45,164 bases of DNA from NCBI GenBank assembly GCA_016290195.1, contig JAEETF010000025.1, forward strand, positions 1 through 45,164, read 5' to 3'. Under the pieces are notes generated by a model, which worked only from the letters and a program-made list of their open reading frames with translations, was not told the origin of the DNA and did no database searches. Source of the DNA: Bacilli bacterium (lineage in GTDB: Bacteria > Bacillota_I > Bacilli_A > RF39 > UBA660). The position numbers and the translations under genes are program-made. Positions 25,522 to 34,277 of this stretch are shown in pieces (position 1 is the first letter of the stretch; the number at the start of each line of letters is the position of its first letter).

Positions 25522-25575
25522 ATGTCATTACTTTGTATAATCAAAATAATAAAAATGCTTAAGAATAAAAAATAA
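25522..25575 (+). CDS. possible 17-residue hydrophobic/cationic peptide
   Basis: A frame of 17 codons (MSLLCIIKIIKMLKNKK) with an excellent SD (GGGGTG, 6 nt spacer) lies between the 181-residue membrane protein and a terminator. The peptide is hydrophobic with lysines spaced along one face and a cationic end, like many small membrane-active peptides. It matches no named toxin or leader that I know. It is probably on the same transcript as the preceding gene, because the only nearby -10 (25504-25509) would start RNA at or after the SD. Confidence 0.4.
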   Translation: MSLLCIIKIIKMLKNKK

Positions 25576-25588
25576 AATTGTGATAATT

Positions 25589-25621
25589 AACAATCATCTT
25601 TTTGTGTGGTGGTTGTTTTTT
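25589..25621 (+). terminator. intrinsic terminator before rel
   Basis: AACAATCATC, 9-nt loop, GGTGGTTGTT (two G-T pairs), ending in a run of six T. It closes the unit formed by the 181-residue membrane protein and the 17-codon ORF. Confidence 0.75.
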
Positions 25622-25637
25622 GTTAGGAGTTGGTTTT

Positions 25638-27152
25638 ATGTTTGAAGAATTTATCAAAACAATAAAAGAATATAATCCAGAAGAAGTAGAAATTATAACT
25701 AAGGCTTATAAAATGGCAGAAATACTTCATAGTGGACAAAAAAGACAAAGTGGAGAACCATATATTGTTCACCCATTAGCAGTTGCTAGTATTCTTGCTG
25801 AAATGAAAGCAGATAGAGATACTATATGTGCGGCACTTTTACATGATACACTTGAAGATACAAATATTACTAAAGAAGAAATAGCTAGAGAATTTAATCC
25901 TACTGTTGCAAACTTAGTAGATGGTGTTACTAAAATAACTAAAGAATCAGTGGTTAAAGAATATAATAAAATGGCTGCTGGTTTTATTAGTGGTCCTGAA
26001 TTAAATATTATGAATAAGGAAGATCAGGATTTAGCTAACACAAGGAAAATAATAGTTGGTATTACTGAAGATGTTAGAATTATTATTATTAAACTTGCAG
26101 ATCGACTTCATAATATGCGTACACTACAGTATAAATCTGAATACAAACAAAAGGAAAATGCTTTAGAAACAATGGACTTATTTGTGCCACTTGCCTATTA
26201 TATAGGTGCATATCGTATAAAAAATGAATTAGAAGATTTATCACTAAGATATTTAAAGCCAGATGAATATCGTAGAATAGAAGAACAAAAACTAAAAATT
26301 GAAGAAGAAAGTAATCAATGTTTACTGGAAATGTATACAAAGATAATGGAAATATTAAATGCAAAAGAAATTCCTAATGAAATTAAAATGCGAACTAAAA
26401 ATATATATGGTATATATAAATGTTTAAAAGAGGGACAAAAATTATCAGATATACCAGATTTACTTGCATTAAAAGTTATGGTTGATACAATAGATAATTG
26501 TTACCGCACACTTGGATTAATACATAGTGAGTATCATCCAATTAATAATAAGTTTAAAGATTATATTTGTAATCCAAAAACTAATATGTATCGTTCACTT
26601 CATACAACCGTTTTTGGAAGCAATGATAGAATTGTTCAAACCCAAATTAGAACATTTGATATGGATAAAGTTGCTTCTTTTGGTCTTACTTATTATTGGG
26701 ATTTAAAGAAGGGTGATGCTAGAAATGTTATGCAAGAAGAATTAAGACAAAAGTATCAGTTTTATAAATCTTTAACAGAAATAAATGCTATGTTTAGTGA
26801 TAATAAAGATTTTGTTAATCAAGTAAAATATGAGTTATTTTCAACTAAAATATATGTTCATGCATCACTTGATGTTAAAACAGAAGCAAGAAAATTTAGT
26901 GGTGATATTGAACTTCCAGTTGGTTCTACATTAATTGATTTAGCTTATAAAATAAATACTAATGTAGGAAATACAATGGTAGCAGCAAAAGTAAATGATG
27001 AGTATGTGTCTCTTGATCATGTTCTTGAAAATAATGATATAGTAAAGATTATTACAGATGATCTATCATTTGGTCCAAAACAAGATTGGATTGAAAAAGC
27101 ACATACTGGATATGCTAAACAAAAGATAAAAGAATATGGTATAAAAATATAG
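25638..27152 (+). CDS. relA: short Rel-family (p)ppGpp synthetase/hydrolase (HD, synthetase, TGS)
   Basis: Rel enzymes make and degrade (p)ppGpp in the stringent response. This 504-residue protein has an HD hydrolase domain (H45, H69-D70, KLADRLHNM at about 152-160), a synthetase domain (about 230-345, with HSEYHPINNKFKDYI and MYRSLHTTV) and a TGS domain (about 403-463), then stops. Typical long Rel proteins are about 730 residues and continue into helical, zinc-finger and ACT/RRM domains that sense stalled ribosomes; these are absent. The stop is clean, with no remnant frame noticed downstream. I start at ATG 25638 (SD AGGAG at 25625-25629). The two activities are likely both intact. Confidence 0.92.
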   Translation: MFEEFIKTIKEYNPEEVEIITKAYKMAEILHSGQKRQSGEPYIVHPLAVASILAEMKADRDTICAALLHDTLEDTNITKEEIAREFNPTVANLVDGVTKITKESVVKEYNKMAAGFISGPELNIMNKEDQDLANTRKIIVGITEDVRIIIIKLADRLHNMRTLQYKSEYKQKENALETMDLFVPLAYYIGAYRIKNELEDLSLRYLKPDEYRRIEEQKLKIEEESNQCLLEMYTKIMEILNAKEIPNEIKMRTKNIYGIYKCLKEGQKLSDIPDLLALKVMVDTIDNCYRTLGLIHSEYHPINNKFKDYICNPKTNMYRSLHTTVFGSNDRIVQTQIRTFDMDKVASFGLTYYWDLKKGDARNVMQEELRQKYQFYKSLTEINAMFSDNKDFVNQVKYELFSTKIYVHASLDVKTEARKFSGDIELPVGSTLIDLAYKINTNVGNTMVAAKVNDEYVSLDHVLENNDIVKIITDDLSFGPKQDWIEKAHTGYAKQKIKEYGIKI

Positions 27153-27154
27153 AC

Positions 27155-27192
27155 TTGAAAAAAAATGAAAAATGTGCTATAATATAACACAT
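27155..27192 (+). promoter_or_regulatory. promoter with a 21-bp palindrome before the PlsC-like gene
   Basis: TTGAAA (27155-27160), 17 nt, TATAAT (27178-27183) with an extended TGC. The -10 sits in the middle of a palindrome at 27172-27192 (ATGTG at one end, CACAT at the other) that is perfect except for one base pair. A repressor bound there would occlude the -10. Confidence 0.7.
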
Positions 27193-27208
27193 ATTTTGGG
27201 GGGAAAGT

Positions 27209-28081
27209 GTGAGTATGAAAGGTGTTACTGAAGAATTAGTGATTTATAGAGGATTGAGAGAAAAATGTGTTGAACAAAAAAAGCTTAGTTTGCAAGAGTT
27301 TTTGCATCCTTTAATGCTTAAAGTTGTATCACTTATATGTAATAAAAATATAAAAATATTAAATGCTGAAAAGCTGCCAAAAAAGGATGAAGTATGTATT
27401 TATGCTTTTAATCATACTAATGGCCATGATTTTCCAACAGCAGCTTGTACTGTAAAAAATCATTTTTATATTTTAGCTGATTATACTATGCAAAAAGATC
27501 TATTAGTAAATATAGTTAATAGATTAAATGGTGTAATTTATGTAGATCGAAAAAATAAAGAATCTAGAGCAATAGCCAAAGATAAATTACTTAATAAATT
27601 ATCAGATGGAAAGAATGTTTTTATATTTCCAGAAGGAACTTGGAATTTAACTCCAAATAAAATGATGTTACCACTTAATTGGGGAATAATTGAAATAGCT
27701 CGTTTATCTGGAGTACCAATTATTCCAGCTGCTATTGAATATAAGGATAATAAAGCTTATGTTAATGTAGGCGATAGATTCTATGTTCAAGAAAATGATG
27801 ATAAGAAAATTAAAATAGATGAACTTACAGATGTAATGGCAACCTTACGATGGGAATTAATTAGTTCATTTGGTATAACAGCAAGAAATTCATTACCTAA
27901 AGATGCTTATGATCAATTTGTAAATGCTGCATTAGCTACTTATAAAAAATTAGATTATGAATATGAACAATCAGTTATTTTGAAAAAAGATGTAACATCT
28001 GATGATGTATATGAATGTATGAATAATGTAGAAGTAACTAAAAATAATGCATTTTTATTAAGTAAAAAAATACATAATTAG
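27209..28081 (+). CDS. PlsC-like lysophospholipid acyltransferase
   Basis: The 290-residue protein carries the acyltransferase motifs of the PlsC family: NHTNGHD (catalytic HX4D, H69 and D74) and FPEGTWN (FPEGT at 140-144), followed by GVPIIPAAIEY. PlsC acylates 1-acyl-glycerol-3-phosphate in phospholipid synthesis; the exact acceptor of this paralogue cannot be told. The N-terminal 60 residues and a C-terminal extension of about 60 residues are less typical. Start is uncertain: GTG 27209 lies 5 nt after a G6 run (SD), ATG 27215 two codons later is as plausible. Confidence 0.82.
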   Translation: MSMKGVTEELVIYRGLREKCVEQKKLSLQEFLHPLMLKVVSLICNKNIKILNAEKLPKKDEVCIYAFNHTNGHDFPTAACTVKNHFYILADYTMQKDLLVNIVNRLNGVIYVDRKNKESRAIAKDKLLNKLSDGKNVFIFPEGTWNLTPNKMMLPLNWGIIEIARLSGVPIIPAAIEYKDNKAYVNVGDRFYVQENDDKKIKIDELTDVMATLRWELISSFGITARNSLPKDAYDQFVNAALATYKKLDYEYEQSVILKKDVTSDDVYECMNNVEVTKNNAFLLSKKIHN

Positions 28082-28109
28082 TTACAAAAATATTATGATA
28101 TGATATAAT
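28082..28109 (+). promoter_or_regulatory. promoter for the hybrid histidine kinase
   Basis: TTACAA (28082-28087), 16 nt, TATAAT (28104-28109) with an extended TGA. Transcription would start about 28116, inside the left arm of the following hairpin. Confidence 0.6.
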
Positions 28110-28139
28110 CTTCTTAGTAATACTAGGAGGATTTTTTTT
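28107..28139 (+). terminator. terminator hairpin carrying the SD of the next gene
   Basis: AATCTTCTTAGT (28107-28118), loop AAT, ACTAGGAGGATT (28122-28133), then T6. All 12 positions pair, two as G-T. The right arm contains the SD AGGAGG of the kinase gene, whose ATG follows the T-tract. It would end transcripts from the acyltransferase gene and hide the SD in readthrough RNA. Confidence 0.7.
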
Positions 28140-29975
28140 ATGAGTAATCTTTATATACCTGTTTGTGCATTTTTTATTTCAATAGTTTTAAATATTATTT
28201 TCTTTTCCAAAGAAAATGTAAAAAATGTTGAAACAAAAATATTTTCAAAATTATTAGTTATTAATTTATTTGATATTATTATTATGATTACTTTAGTTTT
28301 TTTGGGGTACTGGCAAAATATAATTAATAATGATATTTATGCAATTATATTAAATAAAATTGATTACATTTTATATTTGTTTTGGGCTTGGTTATTCTTC
28401 TTATATATTATTAACATATCATTTAAGAAAGAAGAAGAATCATATGAATTTGTTAAAAAATTAACATTAGTAATTAATATAATTTGTTCAATTGCCATAA
28501 TAATTTTAGATACAAATTTATATAATGAAAATAATGTAATGTATTCTTATGGACCATCAGCTATTTGTTTATATGCAATATGTGGTTTTTATTTCTTTGT
28601 AATATTTATGTCAATTGTTGTTAATTATAAAAATATTTTAAATAAAAAATATTATCCAGTTTATGTATTAATCTTTTTAATATTTGTAATATTTGTTGTA
28701 AGAAGTATTAATCCTGGATTACTTATTATTTCAGCAGTAATGACATTTATTAATTTAATTATGTATTTTACTATAGAAAATCCAGATTTAAAAATGATTA
28801 CACAATTAGAAAATGCTAAAATTCAGGCTGATAATGCACGTATTCAAGCAGAAAAAGCCAATAGAGCTAAAAGTGATTTCTTAAGTAGTATGAGTCATGA
28901 AATAAGAACACCTTTAAATGCTATTGTTGGACTATGTGAAGATATTGGAAGTTATAAAAAAGATGTACCAAAGGAAGTATCAGAAGATGCTGAAGATATT
29001 ATTAATGCTTCTGAAACATTACTTGAAATAGTTGGTAATATTCTGGATATGAATAAAATCGAAAACAATAAAATGGAAATAGTAGAATATTCATATAATC
29101 CAAAAACTATAATAAAAAAAGTTGCAAAAGTTGCAGCTACTAGAATAGGAAATAAACCAATTAAGTTTAATATGCATATTGCCGAAGATTTACCATATGA
29201 ATTAATTGGTGATAAGTTACATTTAAAAGAAATAATTAACAATTTATTAACTAATGCTTGTAAATATACTGAAAAAGGACTTATTAATCTAACTGTAAAA
29301 TGTATAAATGAAAAAGATAAGTGTAATTTAATTATTAGTGTTGCTGATACTGGTAGAGGTATTAAAGCAGAAAATATAACAAAATTATTTACTAAATTTG
29401 AAAGATTGGATGTTGAAAAAAATACTACTATTGAAGGAACAGGACTTGGACTTGCGATTACAAAAGCTCTTGTTGATTTAATGGGTGGAAAAATTAATGT
29501 TCAAAGTCAGTATGGTATGGGTTCTATATTTGTAGTTAATTTACCACAAAAAATAGGAAAAATGATTAATGAAAAAGAAGAAGAAGAAAATCCTAATACT
29601 GTATCTTCATATTGGAATCGTAAAGTATTAATAGTAGATGATAATAAATTAAATATTAAAGTTGCTAAGAAAGCTTTAAATGATTTTAATTTTGAATTAG
29701 ATGAATGTTATGATGGTTTATCTTGTTTAGAAAAAGTAAAAACTAAAAATTATGATTTAATACTATTAGATATTATGATGCCTAAACTTGATGGTAATGA
29801 AACTATGAAAAAATTAAAAGAAAATCCTAATTTTAATACTCCAGTAATTGCTTTAACTGCAGATGCAGTAGCCGGTGCTGAAGAAAAATATTTGAAGAAT
29901 GGATTTAGTGATTATATTGCTAAACCATTTACAAAGTCTCAAATAAAAGAAAAATTAGACTCAATTTTTAAATAA
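28140..29975 (+). CDS. membrane hybrid histidine kinase with receiver domain
   Basis: The 611-residue protein has about seven membrane segments (residues 1-215), a short coiled coil (ENAKIQADNARIQAEKANR), a HisKA domain with H253 in MSHEIRTPLN, an HATPase domain (about 360-480; N box NNLLTNACKY, G1 DTGRGI, G2 GTGLGLAI) and a C-terminal receiver domain (about 496-611) with phospho-acceptor D544 in LLDIMMPKLDG and the switch T and K in ALTADA and AKPF. All catalytic residues are present. The output partner is not encoded nearby. The input domain is unassigned. The next gene is a GdpP-type phosphodiesterase that lacks a membrane sensor of its own. Confidence 0.92.
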   Translation: MSNLYIPVCAFFISIVLNIIFFSKENVKNVETKIFSKLLVINLFDIIIMITLVFLGYWQNIINNDIYAIILNKIDYILYLFWAWLFFLYIINISFKKEEESYEFVKKLTLVINIICSIAIIILDTNLYNENNVMYSYGPSAICLYAICGFYFFVIFMSIVVNYKNILNKKYYPVYVLIFLIFVIFVVRSINPGLLIISAVMTFINLIMYFTIENPDLKMITQLENAKIQADNARIQAEKANRAKSDFLSSMSHEIRTPLNAIVGLCEDIGSYKKDVPKEVSEDAEDIINASETLLEIVGNILDMNKIENNKMEIVEYSYNPKTIIKKVAKVAATRIGNKPIKFNMHIAEDLPYELIGDKLHLKEIINNLLTNACKYTEKGLINLTVKCINEKDKCNLIISVADTGRGIKAENITKLFTKFERLDVEKNTTIEGTGLGLAITKALVDLMGGKINVQSQYGMGSIFVVNLPQKIGKMINEKEEEENPNTVSSYWNRKVLIVDDNKLNIKVAKKALNDFNFELDECYDGLSCLEKVKTKNYDLILLDIMMPKLDGNETMKKLKENPNFNTPVIALTADAVAGAEEKYLKNGFSDYIAKPFTKSQIKEKLDSIFK

Positions 29976-29998
29976 CTTTTCTATATGAAAAGTTTTTT
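29974..29998 (+). terminator. intrinsic terminator of the hybrid kinase gene
   Basis: AACTTTTC, loop TATAT, GAAAAGTT, then TTTT. It starts at the stop codon. Confidence 0.75.
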
Positions 29999-30009
29999 CT
30001 TTGTATTCC

Positions 30010-30038
30010 TTTAAAATATCAATATTTTATAGTATAAT
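30010..30038 (+). promoter_or_regulatory. candidate promoter for gdpP-rplI-dnaB
   Basis: TTTAAA (30010-30015), 17 nt, TATAAT (30033-30038). The -35 is weak. The preceding gene is closed by a terminator, so some promoter is expected here. Confidence 0.4.
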
Positions 30039-30056
30039 ATTTTTAGAGGTGATAGT

Positions 30057-31031
30057 ATGAAAAAGTTTTTTTCGTCATTAACCAAAAAAATTGAAGAAAA
30101 AGAAAAAATAATTCTAATGACTCATAAAAATATGGATTTAGATGGTTTTTCAGCATCACTTTGTTTATTTAATATTATTAGCAAAATGAATAAAGAATGT
30201 TTTATATATTTAGGTGAAAAACAAAATAATGATTGTATAATTAAAACAATTAAAAAGCTAAAAAAAGAAAATTATGAGTATAATGTATTATCTAAGAAAG
30301 AATTAGATGATTTTTCATTTGATAATACATTGTTGATAATAGTTGATGTTAATAAAAATCATTTATTAGAAAATAATGATTTATTAAATAAAGTAGATGA
30401 AGTAATTGTTATTGATCATCATATTCAAGATATAGATTATATACATAACACTATTTTTTCTTATGTTAATGCTAGTATGTCTAGTGTAGCAGAAATTATG
30501 GTAGAATATTGTAAATATCTAAAATTTGAGCCAGATACAATATTAGCAACAATTTTACTATGTGCAATAACAATTGATACAAATTATTTTAATTTTAAAA
30601 CAACTGCAAATACATATGAAAGTGCTGCCTATTTAACAAAATGTGGGGCTTCTACTATAATTAAACAAGAATTACTTAGAGAAAGTAAAGACATATATAT
30701 TGAAAGACAAATATATATTGAACACAGTTATCAAATAAGTGATGATATAATTTTTTGTGTAATAGATGATAAAATTGTTTCTTCATCTTATTTGGCAATT
30801 GTTGCTGACAATATATTAAATTTTGAAGGAATAGAAGCATCATTTTGTATTGGCAAGATTGAAGATAATACTGTAGGTATTAGTGCAAGATCAATTGGTA
30901 ATATTGATGTTCAAAAAATAATGAAAAAACTTGGTGGTGGTGGTCATATTACTGATGCTGCTACTAAGATAGAAGATACCGAAATAGATGAATGTATAGA
31001 TAAATTAACTAAAATTATTAAGGAGGGATAA
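30057..31031 (+). CDS. GdpP-type DHH/DHHA1 phosphodiesterase lacking the sensory half
   Basis: This 324-residue protein corresponds to the C-terminal catalytic half of GdpP (YybT), the c-di-AMP phosphodiesterase. It shows THKNMDLDGFS (metal site), a DVN motif, the DHH triplet (D120-H121-H122), IDTNYFNFKTTANTYESAAYL cut here into GdpP-typical IDTNYF and TYESAAYL, ISARSIGNIDVQKIM and the GGGGH loop (293-297). Full GdpP has two membrane helices, a PAS-like and a degenerate GGDEF domain before this, about 660 residues in all; none of that is present, and a terminator and promoter precede the ATG (SD AGAGGTGA). The neighbours rplI and dnaB are exactly those of gdpP in Bacillus, supporting orthology. 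Substrate c-di-AMP is inferred. Confidence 0.88.
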   Translation: MKKFFSSLTKKIEEKEKIILMTHKNMDLDGFSASLCLFNIISKMNKECFIYLGEKQNNDCIIKTIKKLKKENYEYNVLSKKELDDFSFDNTLLIIVDVNKNHLLENNDLLNKVDEVIVIDHHIQDIDYIHNTIFSYVNASMSSVAEIMVEYCKYLKFEPDTILATILLCAITIDTNYFNFKTTANTYESAAYLTKCGASTIIKQELLRESKDIYIERQIYIEHSYQISDDIIFCVIDDKIVSSSYLAIVADNILNFEGIEASFCIGKIEDNTVGISARSIGNIDVQKIMKKLGGGGHITDAATKIEDTEIDECIDKLTKIIKEG

Positions 31032-31032
31032 C

Positions 31033-31479
31033 ATGAAAGTAATATTATTAAAAGATGTTAAAGGTCAAGGTAAAAAAGATGATATTATTGATGTAAAACC
31101 AGGCTATGCTATGAACTTTTTAATTAAAAATGGTTATGGCGTAGCTGCAACAAGTACTAGTGTAAAACGTTTAGATAGTGAAATAACTGATCGCAAAGAA
31201 AAAGAAAAAGAACTTATAGCTTCTTGTGAAAAAATAAAAGAAAAATTAGCTACTTTAACACTAACATTTAAAGTAAAAACTGGTAGTGGTGATAGAGTAT
31301 TTGGTAGTGTAAGTACTAAACAAATTGCAGATGAATTAAAAAAGAAAAAATATGATATAGATAAAAAACAAATTAATTTAAAAGAAGCATTAACAAGCTT
31401 AGGGTTTCATGATGTAGAAATTAATTTGCATAAAAAAGTAGTAGCAACTATTAAAGTACAATTAGTAAAGGAAGATTAG
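31033..31479 (+). CDS. rplI: 50S ribosomal protein L9 (bL9)
   Basis: bL9 is a two-domain large-subunit protein. The 148-residue protein starts MKVILLKDVKGQGKKDDIIDVKPGYA, the bL9 signature, has the long connecting helix and the C-terminal domain with GSGDRVFGSVS. SD AAGGAGGG. It lies 1 nt after the GdpP-like gene and 1 nt before dnaB, an operon common in Bacilli. Confidence 0.97.
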   Translation: MKVILLKDVKGQGKKDDIIDVKPGYAMNFLIKNGYGVAATSTSVKRLDSEITDRKEKEKELIASCEKIKEKLATLTLTFKVKTGSGDRVFGSVSTKQIADELKKKKYDIDKKQINLKEALTSLGFHDVEINLHKKVVATIKVQLVKED

Positions 31480-31480
31480 T

Positions 31481-32824
31481 ATGAATGGTAAAGAATTGCC
31501 ACATGATTTGATAGCTGAAAAATCAGTTTTAGGGTCAATGTTTTTATCAAAGTATGCTTTGCAAAGAGCAGTAGAAACATTATCTCCAGAACATTTTTTT
31601 GCATCAGCTAATAGTAATATATTTAAAGTATTATCAGATTTATGTGAAAAAGGAACAGCAATAGATTTTACAACTGTTACAGCAGAATTAGTTACAAGAA
31701 ACTTATTAAAACAAGTTGGAGATGTTGAATATTTAACAGAAGTAATTAATGCTGTACCAACAGCAGCTAATATTGATGAATATATTAAAATTGTAGAAGA
31801 AAAAGCTTTAAGAAGAAAATTAATATCTGAAGCAACTGATATTGCTACAACAGGATATACTTCATCAGATTCAATAGGTGATATTTTAGATAATGCTGAA
31901 AAGAAAATATTTAGTGTTGTAAAAACAAGAAAAGGTACAGAATTTAGAAGTATTCAAGATGTTTTATTTAAAACACAATCTGATCTTGAAAAACTAGCTC
32001 AAACTAAAGGTGAAATTACAGGACTTTCTACAGGTTTTTATGATTTGGATAAAGTAACAGCTGGATTACATCCAAATGAATTAATAATTATTGCAGCCAG
32101 ACCAGCTATGGGTAAAACAGCATTTGCCCTTAATTTAGCAACTAATATAGCCATGAATACAGAGAAAAGTGTAGCTGTATTTAATATGGAAATGAGTGCA
32201 GAACAACTTGCAACAAGAATGCTATCATCTGTAGGACAAATAGAATTTAATAAACTTAAAAGTGGTAACTTAGAACATAATGACTGGAAACGTATAAATG
32301 AAGCAATCAGTAAACTTGCAGATACTAAATTATATATTGATGATACACCTGGTATGACAATTGGAGAAATTCGTTCTAAATGTCGTAGACTTGCATCATC
32401 TCAAGATGGTTTAAGTATTGTTATAATTGACTATTTGCAATTAATTAATGGTTCTGATAAATATGCTGGTAATAGACAACAAGAAGTATCAGAAATATCA
32501 CGTTCACTTAAAACAATGGCACTAGAACTTGGAATTCCAGTTATTGCCCTTGCCCAACTATCACGTAGTGTTGAAGGAAGAGATGATAAACGTCCAATCC
32601 TTAGTGATTTAAGGGAATCAGGATCAATTGAACAAGATGCCGATATAGTCGCATTCTTATATCGTGATGATTATTATAATAAAGAAAGTGCTATAGATGA
32701 ATATACAAGTCGTAGTGAATTTATTATTGGAAAACATCGTAGTGGTCCAACAACAACAATTGATTTGTTATTTAAAAGAAATACAAGTACTTTTGTAAAT
32801 TTTATAGATAAAGAAGAAAGTTAG
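31481..32824 (+). CDS. dnaB: replicative DNA helicase DnaB (DnaC of Bacillus)
   Basis: DnaB is the hexameric helicase of the replication fork. The 447-residue protein has the N-terminal helical domain (HDLIAEKSVLGSMF), the RecA-like core with Walker A ARPAMGKTA (about 207-215), Walker B IIDYLQLI, and the C-terminal SGSIEQDADIVAFLYR motif. Full length, no intein. Start ATG 31481 directly after rplI. Confidence 0.97.
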   Translation: MNGKELPHDLIAEKSVLGSMFLSKYALQRAVETLSPEHFFASANSNIFKVLSDLCEKGTAIDFTTVTAELVTRNLLKQVGDVEYLTEVINAVPTAANIDEYIKIVEEKALRRKLISEATDIATTGYTSSDSIGDILDNAEKKIFSVVKTRKGTEFRSIQDVLFKTQSDLEKLAQTKGEITGLSTGFYDLDKVTAGLHPNELIIIAARPAMGKTAFALNLATNIAMNTEKSVAVFNMEMSAEQLATRMLSSVGQIEFNKLKSGNLEHNDWKRINEAISKLADTKLYIDDTPGMTIGEIRSKCRRLASSQDGLSIVIIDYLQLINGSDKYAGNRQQEVSEISRSLKTMALELGIPVIALAQLSRSVEGRDDKRPILSDLRESGSIEQDADIVAFLYRDDYYNKESAIDEYTSRSEFIIGKHRSGPTTTIDLLFKRNTSTFVNFIDKEES

Positions 32825-32831
32825 GGGTTAT

Positions 32832-34277
32832 ATGAAAAAAGTATTAATTATAATCTTATTATTAGTAGTGGCAGCAGTAACTGCTTACTTAGGTTTTGAT
32901 TATAAGCATAGTATAGAACCAAATCATTATTATCAAGTATACTTAGATGATGAATTATTAGGTACTATTAAGTCTAAAAGTGAATTTGAAAAATATGTTG
33001 ATAAACGTGGTGAATATATAAAAAATAGATATAATGTAAAAAAAATATTATCACCAAATGGATTAGAAATAAGACGTATTTCTACATATGATGCTGAATT
33101 ATCAACCGTAGAAGATATTTATAATAAAATAGTGGATAAAAAAGCTTTTACAATAGCTGGATATCAATTTACTTTAACAAATGATAATGGTAGTAAAGTT
33201 ATATATGTTCTTGATAAAGATGTTTTTGAAAAAGCAGTTACTAAGGCAATAGAAACATTTGTTGGAACAGAAAAATATGATTCATTTTTAAATAATACGC
33301 AAACTGAAATAGAAACAACAGGGTCATATACAAATAATATATATATTGACGAAAAAATAACACCAAAGGCAGTAAATATACCTGTTAATGAAACAATTTA
33401 TACAGATGTAGATGAACTTACAACTTATTTGATTTTTGGTAAAGATTATAAAAAGGAAATATATGAGATTCAACCGGGTGATACCATTTCAAAAGTAGCT
33501 TTTAATCATGAAATTGGTATTTCTGAATTCTTAATGTCCAATCCAGATTTAACAAGTGAAAATAATTTATTATTCCCAGGTGAAAAAGTTATTATTGCTC
33601 AAACAAATCCACAATTAAGTGTCGTTATTGAGGAAAAGATAGTAGAAGATGTAGATGACATATTCCAAGTAATTGAACAAGTTGATCCAGATGAATTAGT
33701 GGGTCATGATAAGGTATTACAAGAAGGAGAAAATGGAATGTCACGTCTTACACGTAATACTAAGAAAATAAATGGTGTATTTATTTATTCAGATACAGAA
33801 AAACGTGAAATATTAAAACCAACAATTGATAAGATTATTTCAAAAGGTGGAAAAATTATTCCAAATGTTGGATCTCTTACAAGCTGGGGCTGGCCTACAG
33901 AACCAGGATGGGTTATTACAGATGACTTTGTATGGCGTATTAATCCAATAACAGGTGCTCGTGAGCTTCACTCAGGAATTGATATTGCAGGACTTGGTTA
34001 TTATGCCCCAATTTATGCAACTAATAATGGAACAGTAGAAACAAAAAGATATTCATATGATTATGGTAATCATGTAATCATCAATCATAATAATGGTTAT
34101 TACACTCTATATGCACATATGGCTGACTTTTCAACTCAACAAGTTGGTGATACAGTATCACGTGGTGAATTAATTGGTTATATGGGTATGACAGGATATG
34201 CAACTGGTGTCCACCTTCACTATGAAGTATGGGAAGGATGCCGCTTCTGCCGTATTAGTCCATGGAGCATCTATTAA
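32832..34277 (+). CDS. membrane-anchored M23 peptidase with LysM domain
   Basis: The 481-residue protein has an N-terminal membrane anchor (4-22), a domain of about 180 residues of unknown type, a LysM peptidoglycan-binding domain (about 211-255, YEIQPGDTIS to LLFPGEKVII), a G5-like stretch (about 262-310) and a C-terminal M23 zinc endopeptidase with HxxxD (H380, D384 in HSGID) and HxH (H461, H463 in HLHYE). All metal ligands are present, so it should cut peptidoglycan cross-links outside the membrane. Its stop overlaps the walJ start (TAATG). In Bacillus this region holds the WalRK cell-wall regulon genes; the kinase and regulator themselves are absent here. Confidence 0.9.
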   Translation: MKKVLIIILLLVVAAVTAYLGFDYKHSIEPNHYYQVYLDDELLGTIKSKSEFEKYVDKRGEYIKNRYNVKKILSPNGLEIRRISTYDAELSTVEDIYNKIVDKKAFTIAGYQFTLTNDNGSKVIYVLDKDVFEKAVTKAIETFVGTEKYDSFLNNTQTEIETTGSYTNNIYIDEKITPKAVNIPVNETIYTDVDELTTYLIFGKDYKKEIYEIQPGDTISKVAFNHEIGISEFLMSNPDLTSENNLLFPGEKVIIAQTNPQLSVVIEEKIVEDVDDIFQVIEQVDPDELVGHDKVLQEGENGMSRLTRNTKKINGVFIYSDTEKREILKPTIDKIISKGGKIIPNVGSLTSWGWPTEPGWVITDDFVWRINPITGARELHSGIDIAGLGYYAPIYATNNGTVETKRYSYDYGNHVIINHNNGYYTLYAHMADFSTQQVGDTVSRGELIGYMGMTGYATGVHLHYEVWEGCRFCRISPWSIY

